Positions 1-6,034 of a stretch of DNA of 8,854 bases are shown here, in pieces. The position numbers were made by a program, and so were the translations under genes. The stretch lies in the NCBI GenBank assembly GCA_052143655.1, contig JBKQSL010000373.1:1-8854 (forward strand), read 5' to 3'. The notes below the pieces were generated by a model. It did not search any database, was not told the DNA's origin, and saw nothing but the letters and a program-made list of their open reading frames with translations. The first letter of the stretch is position 1, and each line of letters opens with the position of its first letter. This DNA comes from CAVSUR01 sp052143655. Lineage in GTDB: Bacteria; Actinomycetota; Actinomycetes; Streptosporangiales; Streptosporangiaceae.

Positions 1-1
1 A

Positions 2-82
2 ACCGACGTGATCACCGTGCCGTCGCACACGAAAAAGGACAACCCGAAGGCTGCCCTCAAACCCCGTCCGCGCCGTCAGTGA
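2..82 (+). CDS. C-terminal end of an unidentified protein (5' truncated by window edge)
   Basis: An open frame enters from the left edge and ends in TGA at 80-82, giving 26 residues that are rich in Lys, Arg and Pro and end in RPRRQ. A basic tail of this kind would fit the end of a transfer or other element gene upstream of rep, but nothing in these residues identifies a family. The position just before a rep remnant suggests it belongs to the same integrated element, which is inference. It could also be a chance open frame. Confidence 0.3.
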   Translation, partial: TDVITVPSHTKKDNPKAALKPRPRRQ

Positions 83-125
83 CGCAACCAGGTCCCTACA
101 TCCTCATTCTGAGCGGCCGGGAACA

Positions 126-1177
126 GCCGGGCTCACCGGCGGCAAGGGCATCCCCCTCACCGTCGCCGCCCATCCGGCCACGTTCCTCACGCTCACCGCT
201 CCTTCATTCGGCCTGGTCCACGCCCGCCGGGAACGAAACGGCCGGGTCATGCGCTGCCGTCCCCGGCGCGCTCCCAAGCCCTGCCCGCACGGCATGACGC
301 TGGCATGCAGCCAGCAGCACAGCTGGGATGATCCGCTGCTCGGTGAGCCAATGTGCTCTCACTGCTACGACTACACCGGCACCGTCTTGTTCAACGCCTG
401 CGCCCCGAGCTGTGGCGCCGGTTCACCATCACCTTGCGCCGTGCCCTCGCCCGCCTGGCCGGGCTCACCGCCGAAGCCCTGTCCGCGCAGCTGCGCGTCT
501 CGTTCGCCAAAGTTGCTGAATACCAGCGCCGGGGCGTTGTCCACTTCCACGCCATCATCCGGCTCGATGGACCGGCCGGACCCGCTGCCGAGCCGCCTGC
601 CTGGGCCACCTTCGCTCTCCTGGCCGCCGCCATCGCCCAGGCCGCCCGCACCGTCGCCGTCAGCATCCCGGCCGTCAGCGGCCTTCCCGCCCGGATCCTT
701 GCCTGGGGCACCCAGCACGACACTAGGCCGATCACCAGCACGGGTGAGCTGACCGAGCGCAATGTCGCCGCTTACGTCGCCAAGTACGCCACCAAGGCCG
801 CTGAATGCACCGGCACTCTGGACCGCCGCCTCACCCCGGCCGACCGCATCGACGACCTCCCGGTCCGCGAGCACGCCCGCCGCCTCATCGCCGAATGCAT
901 CCGGCTCAGCAAGCAGCCTGAACTGCAAGACCTGCATCTGGCCAACTGGGCGCACATGCTCGGCTTCTCCGGTCATTTCGCCACCAAGAGCCGCACCTAC
1001 TCGACCACCCTCAGCGCGCTTCGCACCGAACGTGCCGCGCACCAGCATGCCCGTGCGGTCGCCGCCGGTCTGCTGCCGGACCTCCCCGGCGACACGACAC
1101 TCGTCCGCTCCCGGTGGAACTTCACCGGCCGCGGGCAATGCCAGCCAGTAGCAGGAGGTGACGGCTCGTGGACCTGA
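126..1177 (+). pseudogene. RepSA-like replication initiator of an actinomycete integrative element, N-terminally truncated and frameshifted
   Basis: Two reading frames together spell a replication initiator of the pSAM2 RepSA type (rolling-circle). The first part is read in the frame of position 129 and starts at a GLTGGKG motif. It continues through TLTAPSFG, the Cys-rich stretch CRPRR...CPHG...C, and CYDYTGTVLFNA (about 348-400). At 402-409, within a CCCCG tract, the frame must change by one missing base to continue with PELWRRFTITLRR. The second part holds the His-x-His metal motif in GVVHFHAIIRLDG (about 533-571) and the tyrosine/lysine motif VAAYVAKYATK (about 764-796), then runs to TGA at 1175-1177. 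The usual N-terminal hundred or so residues are missing and the first part has no start codon in its frame, so the gene was cut near 125. It overlaps the following xis start by 10 bases. Family membership is clear; whether the frameshift is real or a sequencing error cannot be told here, but the truncation alone should inactivate it. Confidence 0.85.
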
Positions 1178-1347
1178 CACTGTTCACCATCGACGAGGCC
1201 GCCGCCCGCCTGCGCGTCAGCCGGTGGAGCATCTACAACCTGATCCGCTCTGGCCAGCTGCACACGATCAAGATCGGCCGCCGCCGCCTGGTCCCCCTCG
1301 AAGCCCTGACCGAATGCCTCGAACACCTGAAGGAGATGGCCGCCTGA
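1168..1347 (+). CDS. xis: Excisionase, helix-turn-helix (MerR/BldC-type) DNA-binding protein
   Basis: A 59-residue protein read from GTG at 1168. The start is set by a strong ribosome binding site, AGGAGGTG at 1153-1160, about nine bases upstream. Residues 6-51 form the typical winged helix-turn-helix of AICE excisionases: FTIDEAAARLRVSRWSIYNLI, with the recognition helix around SRWSIYNLI, then SGQL and the wing sequence IKIGRRRLVPLEAL. In the pSAM2 family such proteins bind DNA near the attachment site and steer the integrase towards excision. The gene overlaps the rep remnant by 10 bases and its TGA shares one base with the ATG of int (TGATG), so rep, xis and int look translationally coupled. 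It appears intact. A general small MerR-like regulator is the only real alternative, and the position between rep and int argues against it. Confidence 0.93.
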   Translation: MDLTLFTIDEAAARLRVSRWSIYNLIRSGQLHTIKIGRRRLVPLEALTECLEHLKEMAA

Positions 1348-2645
1348 TGACCAGGACCACGATCACCACATCCGGCGAGCCGCCCGACCCGAACCCGCGC
1401 GACCAGACGCGCGGCAGCTCCCGCACGTCACGGGGCCGCAAGCGCGCGAACGGGGAGGGAACTATCTACCAGCGCAAGGACGGCCGGTACGAGGGAGCCG
1501 CCTTCGTCCCCACCACGGCAGGGACGACCAAGCGCGTCCGCGTATACGGGCGCACCCGAGACGATGTACGCCGCCAGCTCACCAAACTGCTGGAGCAGGC
1601 CGACCAGGGCATCCCGGTGGCAGCCGAGAACTGGGCGGTCGCGAAATACCTGGAGTACTGGCTGGAACATCTGGTCAGGCCTGAGCGCAAGCCCCGCACC
1701 TACCAGGGATACGAGGGCGTGGTCCGCCTCTACCTGATCCCTGAGCTGGGCAAGAAGCGGCTGGCCAAGCTGACCGCCCAGGATGTGCGGGTGCTCATCA
1801 CCCGCCTGCGGGCTCAGTGCCTGTGCTGCAAGCACGGCATCGACGCCGCCCGCGACCAGCCGCGATGCTGCGCGCGGCCCGGCGGCGAGTGCTGCGCCTC
1901 CAGGCTCTCAGTGCGCATGGTCCAGTCCATCCACGCCGTGCTGCGGAACGCGCTGGAATCGGCGGTCCGCGAGGAAGTCATCCCGCGCGACGTCGCCAAG
2001 CTGGTCAAGGTCAGCACGCCGAAATACACCGTCAACCGCGGCCTGTCTGTCGAGCAGGCTCGTCAGGTCTTGCGGTGCGCCGCAGGCGAGCGCCTGTACG
2101 CGCTGTACGTCCTGGCACTGTGCCTCGGCCTGCGCCGTGGCGAGCTGCTCGGCCTGCGCTGGGAGGACATCGACCTTGACGCGGGCACGCTGGAAGTCAC
2201 CCGGACGCTGCAACGGGTCGGCGGGGCGCTGCGCTTCGTCCGGCCCAAGACCGATGACTCCGCGCGGACCATACCGCTCCCGCCGCTGTGCGTCAGCGCG
2301 CTACGTGAGCACCGCCGCCAGCAATTCACCGAACGGGCCGACGCCTGGCCCGACTGGCAGGAGAACGGGCTGGTCTTCCCGACCCGGATCGGCACCCCGA
2401 TGGAGCCCGACAACCTGCGCCGCAGCTGGGGCCGCATCCGCACTGCGGCTGGGCTGCCCAGTACCCGGTTCCACGACATGAGACATACTTGCGTCTCGCT
2501 GCTGCTGCACCTGGGCGTCCCGCCCGACATGGTCCGGGAGATCGTCGGCCACAGCGACATCGAGGTCACGATGACGATCTACGCGCGCACCGCGCTCGAT
2601 GAGAAACGCCAGGCACTGGCCAGGCTGGGCGACGCGCTGACCTGA
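1347..2645 (+). CDS. int: Tyrosine site-specific integrase of an integrative element
   Basis: A 432-residue phage-type tyrosine recombinase. The N-terminal part (about 35-85) is the arm-binding domain (NGEGTIYQRKDGRYEG). Residues 95-220 form the SAM-like core-binding domain, interrupted by a Cys-rich insert at 158-183. The catalytic domain has all expected residues: R263 in GLRRGE, K301 in RPKTDD, H376 and R379 in HDMRH, H402 in VGHSDIEVT and the nucleophile Y412 in IYA. The length is normal and there is no lesion. I chose ATG 1347 because it overlaps the xis stop by one base and has a GAAGGAG ribosome site at 1329-1335; the frame is open further upstream to 1158, but that stretch runs through xis. 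It recombines the element with its chromosomal site, most likely the tRNA-Phe gene whose 3' end lies 86 bases past the stop codon. pMEA100 and pMEA300 of Amycolatopsis are known to use tRNA-Phe. Confidence 0.95.
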   Translation: MTRTTITTSGEPPDPNPRDQTRGSSRTSRGRKRANGEGTIYQRKDGRYEGAAFVPTTAGTTKRVRVYGRTRDDVRRQLTKLLEQADQGIPVAAENWAVAKYLEYWLEHLVRPERKPRTYQGYEGVVRLYLIPELGKKRLAKLTAQDVRVLITRLRAQCLCCKHGIDAARDQPRCCARPGGECCASRLSVRMVQSIHAVLRNALESAVREEVIPRDVAKLVKVSTPKYTVNRGLSVEQARQVLRCAAGERLYALYVLALCLGLRRGELLGLRWEDIDLDAGTLEVTRTLQRVGGALRFVRPKTDDSARTIPLPPLCVSALREHRRQQFTERADAWPDWQENGLVFPTRIGTPMEPDNLRRSWGRIRTAAGLPSTRFHDMRHTCVSLLLHLGVPPDMVREIVGHSDIEVTMTIYARTALDEKRQALARLGDALT

Positions 2646-2661
2646 CCCGAAGGCCTGCGGT

Positions 2662-2681
2662 TGCCGTCACGGCTGCCGTCA
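2662..2681 (+). repeat. Short direct repeat TGCCGTCA, two copies 12 bp apart
   Basis: TGCCGTCA occurs at 2662-2669 and 2674-2681, start-to-start 12 bp, between int and the tRNA-Phe gene. A second pair, TGGTCAG at 2720-2726 and 2732-2738, has the same 12 bp spacing. Repeats next to int at an attachment site can be arm-type binding sites for integrase or excisionase. That role is inferred from position only. Confidence 0.4.
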
Positions 2682-2716
2682 AACGCCCCGGCTGGAGAAA
2701 TCCGCCGGGGCGTTTG
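2680..2716. terminator. Strong hairpin, probably a bidirectional terminator between int and the tRNA cluster
   Basis: A perfect 13 bp inverted repeat (CAAACGCCCCGGC at 2680-2692, its complement at 2704-2716) closes an 11-base loop. It lies 34 bases after the int stop and 15 bases past the 3' end of tRNA-Phe, which is transcribed towards it. There is no long T tract, as is common in actinobacteria. It probably ends transcripts from both sides. Confidence 0.8.
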
Positions 2717-2731
2717 CGCTGGTCAGAACGG

Positions 2732-2805
2732 TGGTCAGGGGCGGGGTCGAACCGCCGACCTTCCGCTTTTCAGGCGGACGCTCGTACCAACTGAGCTACC
2801 TGACC
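2732..2805 (-). tRNA. tRNA-Phe (anticodon GAA), probable attachment site of the element
   Basis: On the minus strand the cloverleaf folds completely: acceptor GGTCAGG pairing with CCTGACC, D stem GCTC/GAGC, anticodon stem TCCGC/GCGGA with loop CTGAAAA (anticodon GAA), T stem GGCGG/CCGCC with loop TTCGACC, and discriminator A. CCA is not encoded (ACCG follows). The 3' end faces the integrase gene, as expected when an element has inserted at the 3' part of the tRNA and kept the gene whole. It is the last gene of the Glu-Asp-Phe cluster. Confidence 0.97.
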
Positions 2806-2847
2806 GTGGCTGGCGCCGGGCCGCGAACCAGCCCAAGGCCTGCCGGG

Positions 2848-2922
2848 CGGTCCTGACGGGATTTGAACCCGCGACCTCCACCTTGACAGGGTGGCGAGCA
2901 CTCCGAGCTGCTCTACAGGACC
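2848..2922 (-). tRNA. tRNA-Asp (anticodon GTC)
   Basis: Minus-strand cloverleaf with acceptor GGTCCTG/CAGGACC, D stem GAGC/GCTC, anticodon stem CCACC/GGTGG with loop CTGTCAA (anticodon GTC), T stem GCGGG/CCCGT (last pair G-T) with loop TTCAAAT, and discriminator G. CCA is not encoded. Middle gene of the Glu-Asp-Phe cluster, 26 bases from tRNA-Glu and 42 from tRNA-Phe. Confidence 0.97.
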
Positions 2923-2948
2923 ATGCAGTGTCGACTCTACGTCGACTG

Positions 2949-3021
2949 TGCCCCCAACGGGATTCGAACCCGTGCCGCCGCCTTGAAAGGGCGGTGTCCT
3001 AGGCCGCTAGACGATGGGGGC
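2949..3021 (-). tRNA. tRNA-Glu (anticodon TTC)
   Basis: Minus-strand cloverleaf with acceptor GCCCCCA/TGGGGGC, the D-arm start GTCTAGCGGCC typical of tRNA-Glu, anticodon loop CTTTCAA (anticodon TTC) closed by CCGCC/GGCGG, T stem ACGGG/CCCGT with loop TTCGAAT, and discriminator A. It is the first gene of the cluster, directly downstream of the promoter at 3073-3102. Confidence 0.97.
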
Positions 3022-3072
3022 TCGACGGTCATCGCCGCCTTGCCCGTGGCGCCCGCCGTCGGGGACCGGTCC

Positions 3073-3102
3073 AGCATAGGGGACGATCGGCACCGCGGGC
3101 AA
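3073..3102 (-). promoter_or_regulatory. Probable promoter of the tRNA-Glu-Asp-Phe cluster
   Basis: On the minus strand TTGCCC (3097-3102) is followed after 18 bases by TATGCT (3073-3078), a good match to the main vegetative sigma consensus of actinobacteria. The expected start would be about 45 bases before the 5' end of tRNA-Glu. No other promoter of this quality is visible between the cluster and the upstream pseudogene. Confidence 0.65.
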
Positions 3103-3189
3103 AGCGCATGGCGAACTCCGGCAGACTACCGGGCGACAAGCGCCCCGCGCAGTTGGCGAAGGGCTCCCACGCGGCCGGGCAGGAGCACC

Positions 3190-3205
3190 CGGCGGCAGGC
3201 CGCCG
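3190..3205 (-). terminator. Short GC hairpin after the membrane-protein pseudogene
   Basis: CGGCGG and CCGCCG (6 bp) enclose a four-base loop, about ten bases past the minus-strand stop at 3215. It could be a weak terminator that separates the pseudogene from the tRNA promoter. GC-rich sequence makes such hairpins common, so support is modest. Confidence 0.35.
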
Positions 3206-3214
3206 ACCAGGCCG

Positions 3215-3619
3215 CTAGCCGTGCTCGGCCGCCTTGGCCATCTCCCGGTCCGCGCCGAACGGCATCCGCACGATCTGCCGCCGCAGCACCGTCAGCACCA
3301 TGGAGGCAAGGATCAGCCCGGCGACCGCGTAGCCCGCGATGCCCAGGACGTCGACGGTGATCCCGGCGCCGCCGAAGCAGGCCACGCCGCGGACCGCGTC
3401 GGTCCGCGCGACGGTCGGCAGCCACGGGCCGATGGCCCGTCAGAAGCCGGGCAGCAGCGGGGCCGCGCAGGCGCCGCCGCCGCTCGGGCTGCCCAGCACG
3501 ACGAACGCCAGTTGCAGCAGGCCCACGCCGCACACCAGCAGGACGGCCCGGACGGTCACGGCGTCCTTGATCTCAGCTGCGAGCCCGCGCCAGGGCGCCG
3601 CGTTGCCTGGGCTGGTCAT
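3215..3619 (-). pseudogene. Collapsed membrane protein (YhgE/Pip or DUF3533-like), with in-frame stop
   Basis: Read from ATG at 3619 the frame gives 134 codons with one internal TGA at codon 60 (3440-3442). The N-terminal part has a short cytoplasmic stretch and one membrane segment (about 23-42). The C-terminal part matches the end of YhgE/Pip-like or DUF3533-type membrane proteins: LPGF(stop)RAIGPWLP, TDAVRGVACFGG, then a membrane segment (about 92-112) and a charged tail. Relatives have Trp in the order PGFWRAIGPWLP, so TGG has probably become TGA. Relatives are also several hundred residues long with a large extracellular region; here first helix and last part are joined directly, so a large internal deletion is likely. 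Function was probably membrane export or surface related. The family call rests on the C-terminal motif; the deletion is inferred. Confidence 0.7.
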
Positions 3620-3726
3620 GTCCGGTTCACTCCCGCGGTCTCACCGGCCTCTTCGGCTACCGACGGCTGCTGCCCGCGGGACGGGCCGGTCACTCGGAAC
3701 CCGGGCCGTGCTGGCCGGGCGCCCGG

Positions 3727-3975
3727 CTACTTCTGGTACTTGCTGACCAGGTTCTCGGCGATCGAGCCGGTCTCGCCTTCCTCCGGGATCACCACCCACG
3801 CCACCAGGTAAGCCAGGACCCCGAAGCCGCCGGTGAACACAGTGATCACCGCCAGGATCAGGCGCACCAGGTTCGCGTCGATGCCGAAGTAGCTGCCGAT
3901 TCCCGCGCACACCCCGGCGAGCATCCGGCCATGCCGGGGCCGGATCAGCTGCTTGCTGCCGTTCAGGTTGCTCAT
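3727..3975 (-). CDS. PspC-domain membrane protein
   Basis: An 82-residue protein that is almost entirely a PspC domain: RPRHGRMLAGVCAGIGSYFGID (about 12-33), then LVRLILAVITVF, GGFGVLAYLVAWVVIPEE with hydrophobic segments at about 36-48 and 51-63, and a short tail ending SKYQK. PspC proteins sit in the cytoplasmic membrane; in enterobacteria PspC takes part in the phage-shock response to membrane stress, while actinobacterial single-domain versions are mostly uncharacterised. I chose ATG 3975 rather than the upstream ATG at 4014 because GGAGG lies 12 bases before it and homology begins close to it. It is divergent from the acyl-CoA dehydrogenase gene and upstream of the membrane-protein pseudogene on the same strand. 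Confidence 0.9.
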   Translation of the reverse strand: MSNLNGSKQLIRPRHGRMLAGVCAGIGSYFGIDANLVRLILAVITVFTGGFGVLAYLVAWVVIPEEGETGSIAENLVSKYQK

Positions 3976-4007
3976 AGCTCTTATCATCCTCCATCGGATC
4001 CCGGACG

Positions 4008-4036
4008 GGGACATCTGCGCGGCACGCGCATACGCT
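4008..4036 (+). promoter_or_regulatory. Possible promoter of the acyl-CoA dehydrogenase gene
   Basis: GGGACA (4008-4013) and TACGCT (4031-4036) are separated by 17 bases, a fair match to the vegetative consensus. The predicted start would be about 25 bases before ATG 4070. No operator repeat is evident in the divergent region shared with the PspC gene. Confidence 0.4.
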
Positions 4037-4069
4037 GACGGGCGAGACCTGTACGAGAGGACCTAGATC

Positions 4070-5242
4070 ATGCCGCGCAGCACCGACGCCGCCGTGGACC
4101 TGCTGAGGGTGGACGACCAGCTCACCGACGAGGAGCGACTGGTCCGCGACACTGTCCGTGACTTCGCCGTCGACAAGATCATGCCGAACATCGCGGACTG
4201 GTTCGAGGCCGGGACGCTGCCCCGCGAGCTCGCACCCGAGCTGGGCAAGCTGGGCCTGCTGGGCATGCACCTGAAGGGTTACGGCTGCGCGGGCATGGGC
4301 CCGGTCGCCTACGGCGTCACCTGCCGGGAGATGGAGGCCGCCGACTCCGGGCTGCGCAGCCTGGTGTCGGTGCAGGGCTCCCTGGCCATGTTCCCGATCT
4401 GGAAGTACGGGTCGGACGAGCAGAAGAGCGAATGGCTGCCGCGGATGGCCGCGGGCGACGCCCTCGGCTGCTTCGGGCTGACCGAGCCCGATCACGGCAG
4501 CGACCCGGGCAGCATGAAGACATTCGCCAAGCGGAACGGGACCGACTGGGTACTGTCCGGCAGCAAGATGTGGATCACCAACGGGTCGATCGCCGACATC
4601 GCCGTCGTCTGGGCGAACACCGAGGACGGGATCCGCGGTTTCCTGGTGCCGCGCGGCACGCGCGGTTTCGGCGCCCGCAACATCCACAAGAAGCTGTCGC
4701 TGCGCGCCTCCGTCACCTCGGAACTGTTCTTCGACGAGGTCCGGCTGCCCGCCACCGCGGTGCTGCCCGGCGTCCAGGGCCTGAAGGGCCCGCTGTCGTG
4801 CCTGTCCGAGGCCCGGTTCGGCATCGCCTGGGGGGTCACCGGAGCCGCCCGGTCGTGCCTGGAGGCGGCGGCGGACTACGCGCGCACCCGAGAGCAGTTC
4901 GGCAAGAAGATCGGTGCCTTCCAGCTGACCCAGTCCAAGCTGGCCTGGATGCTGGCCGACCTGCAGCGGGCTCAGCTAATCGCGCTGCACGTGGGCCGAC
5001 TCAAGGAGGCCGGGAAAGTCACGCCGCAGCAGGTCAGCATGGCGAAGATGAGCAACGTGCGGACCGCGCTGGACATTGCCCGGCAGGCGCGGACCGTGCT
5101 CGGCGCCAACGGCATCACGCTGGAGTACCCGGTGATCCGGCACGCCAACAACCTGGAGTCCGTGCTGACTTACGAGGGTACCGAGGAGATCCACGCGCTG
5201 GCTCTCGGCCAGGAGATCACCGGCATCTCCGCCTACCGGTAA
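4070..5242 (+). CDS. gcdH: Acyl-CoA dehydrogenase, glutaryl-CoA dehydrogenase type
   Basis: A complete 390-residue FAD enzyme, normal length for the family. It follows human glutaryl-CoA dehydrogenase closely: GLRSLVSVQGSLAM (R96 matches the Arg that binds the substrate carboxylate), LGCFGLTEPDHGSDP (132-146, FAD/substrate loop), GSKMWITNG (164-172), SLRAS (210-214), ARFGIAWGVTGA (248-259), RTREQFGKKIGAFQLTQ (272-288), DIARQARTVLGANGI and YEGTEEIHALALGQEITG, where E369 is the catalytic base. The enzyme converts glutaryl-CoA to crotonyl-CoA and CO2 in lysine and tryptophan breakdown and passes electrons to ETF. A GAGAGGA ribosome site at 4055-4061 supports the start. No other genes of that pathway are adjacent, so substrate is inferred from motifs; a related acyl-CoA dehydrogenase with another substrate is the alternative. 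Confidence 0.93.
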   Translation: MPRSTDAAVDLLRVDDQLTDEERLVRDTVRDFAVDKIMPNIADWFEAGTLPRELAPELGKLGLLGMHLKGYGCAGMGPVAYGVTCREMEAADSGLRSLVSVQGSLAMFPIWKYGSDEQKSEWLPRMAAGDALGCFGLTEPDHGSDPGSMKTFAKRNGTDWVLSGSKMWITNGSIADIAVVWANTEDGIRGFLVPRGTRGFGARNIHKKLSLRASVTSELFFDEVRLPATAVLPGVQGLKGPLSCLSEARFGIAWGVTGAARSCLEAAADYARTREQFGKKIGAFQLTQSKLAWMLADLQRAQLIALHVGRLKEAGKVTPQQVSMAKMSNVRTALDIARQARTVLGANGITLEYPVIRHANNLESVLTYEGTEEIHALALGQEITGISAYR

Positions 5243-5272
5243 TCCCGCCGTGCCCGGCAGCAGCCGGCAAGG

Positions 5273-5315
5273 TCCCGAAGGATTTGCGTCGCCGGCGACC
5301 GGCAAGTCTTCGGGA
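5273..5315. terminator. Long stem-loop after the acyl-CoA dehydrogenase gene
   Basis: TCCCGAAG (5273-5280) pairs perfectly with CTTCGGGA (5308-5315), and the arms extend inward (GATTTGC with GCAAGTC, one bulge and one G-T pair). The loop contains a second palindrome, GTCGCCGGCGAC. It begins 30 bases after the stop and ends two bases before the next ATG at 5318. It most likely ends the gcdH transcript, though its closeness to the next start could also affect translation there. Confidence 0.65.
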
Positions 5316-5317
5316 TC

Positions 5318-5695
5318 ATGAACGAACATGAACGCCTGGCTCAGCCCCGCCCCGCGGGGCCGCCCGGGACGGCCCAGTCCAGGTCGGGCAGCGGGCCCGG
5401 CCCGGACGTGGGCACCCTACTCGTCCCGGCCACCGGGCCGACGTCTCTGGCGGACGTGCTCAGCGCGGCCGCGGCGGGCCGGTTCCCGCCTGCCGACGGC
5501 AGCGTCACGATCGTGCCGCAGCCGTCGGCCCGTGATGCCGGGGTCATCGACTTCACGGCGCACGCGGTGATCTTCATCGACGCCGAACGAGACTGGGTGC
5601 GATCCCTGCTGCCGCCCGGTGATCTCTCAGCTCCGCGGCGGTGGGCGCCGCCCGGGCGGGACAGGCCGGCGGCAGCTGCGATCATCGCGCTATGA
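5318..5695 (+). CDS. Truncated protein resembling the N-terminal part of a GNAT-family acetyltransferase
   Basis: A 125-residue frame. The middle (about 35-105), with SLADVLSAAAAGRFPPADGS, VTIVPQP, VIDFTAHAVIFID, DWVRSLLPPGDLSAP, resembles the N-terminal region that actinobacterial two-part GNAT proteins carry ahead of their acetyltransferase domain. I recognise this by recall of the pattern, not by a search. After DLSAP the similarity stops and the tail (RRWAPPGRDRP, Ala-rich) looks like read-through of non-coding DNA. The acetyl-CoA binding domain is absent, so this is probably a remnant. The first 30 residues are Pro/Gly-rich and no good ribosome site precedes ATG 5318, so the start is uncertain. 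Its TGA overlaps the next gene's ATG (ATGA at 5692-5695). Confidence 0.5.
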   Translation: MNEHERLAQPRPAGPPGTAQSRSGSGPGPDVGTLLVPATGPTSLADVLSAAAAGRFPPADGSVTIVPQPSARDAGVIDFTAHAVIFIDAERDWVRSLLPPGDLSAPRRWAPPGRDRPAAAAIIAL

Positions 5696-5994
5696 ACGAT
5701 CAGCCTCGGGTCAGTGACAACCCGGCCCAGTCGCGTTTCGAGCTGACCGAGGACGGCCAGGTCGCCGAGCTGGTGTACCGGCGGCGGAGCGACCGGCTGG
5801 TGCTGGTGCACACCGGCGTGCCCGCGGCACTCGGCGGCCGCGGCCTCGGCGGCGTGCTGGTGCGCGCCGCGGTGGATCGCGCGGCGCGAGAAGGGCTGAC
5901 GCTCGTGCCGCTGTGCCCGTTCGCCCGCGATTGGCTGCAGCGGCACCCGGACGTTGCTGCCAGCACCGAGATCGACTGGAGTAACGACGGCTGA
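5692..5994 (+). CDS. Small GNAT-family N-acetyltransferase (YjdJ type)
   Basis: A 100-residue single-domain acetyltransferase. The core reads FELTEDGQVAELVYRRRSD (strands 1-2), then LVHTGVPAALGGRGLGGVLV, in which GGRGLGG is the acetyl-CoA pyrophosphate-binding loop, a helix DRAAREG, and LVPLCPFARDWLQRHPD, the hallmark of the YjdJ-like group. These enzymes transfer acetyl groups from acetyl-CoA; their substrates are mostly unknown. I chose ATG 5692, which overlaps the upstream stop by ATGA and gives the usual family length; the GTG at 5641 adds a low-complexity extension. The ribosome site is weak, so translational coupling to the upstream frame is plausible. It appears intact. Confidence 0.88.
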   Translation: MNDQPRVSDNPAQSRFELTEDGQVAELVYRRRSDRLVLVHTGVPAALGGRGLGGVLVRAAVDRAAREGLTLVPLCPFARDWLQRHPDVAASTEIDWSNDG

Positions 5995-6034
5995 GCCGGC
6001 CGACTCCGGGCCGGCCGATCTGGGGCTAGCCGAC

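Noticed and set aside
371..1180. Minus-strand frame of 269 residues opposite rep
   Set aside because: Gly/Ala/Arg-rich shadow of the rep remnant without recognisable motifs.
1158..1346. Longer integrase start at GTG 1158
   Set aside because: The extra residues are Pro/Arg-rich and overlap the whole xis gene in another frame; ATG 1347 gives the normal family start.
2661..3360. Plus-strand open frames of 113 and 145 residues across the tRNA cluster
   Set aside because: They are antisense translations of tRNA genes (pieces such as GRTADLPLF, GFEPATSTL and NGIRTRAAAL are typical of this artefact) and have no ribosome site or family signal.
3126..3533. Minus-strand frame of 135 Arg-rich residues
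   Set aside because: It is the shadow frame of the membrane-protein pseudogene, whose own frame carries membrane segments and family motifs.
3641..4687. Minus-strand frame of 348 residues over PspC and gcdH
   Set aside because: It overlaps two well-supported genes in other frames and has only low-complexity composition.
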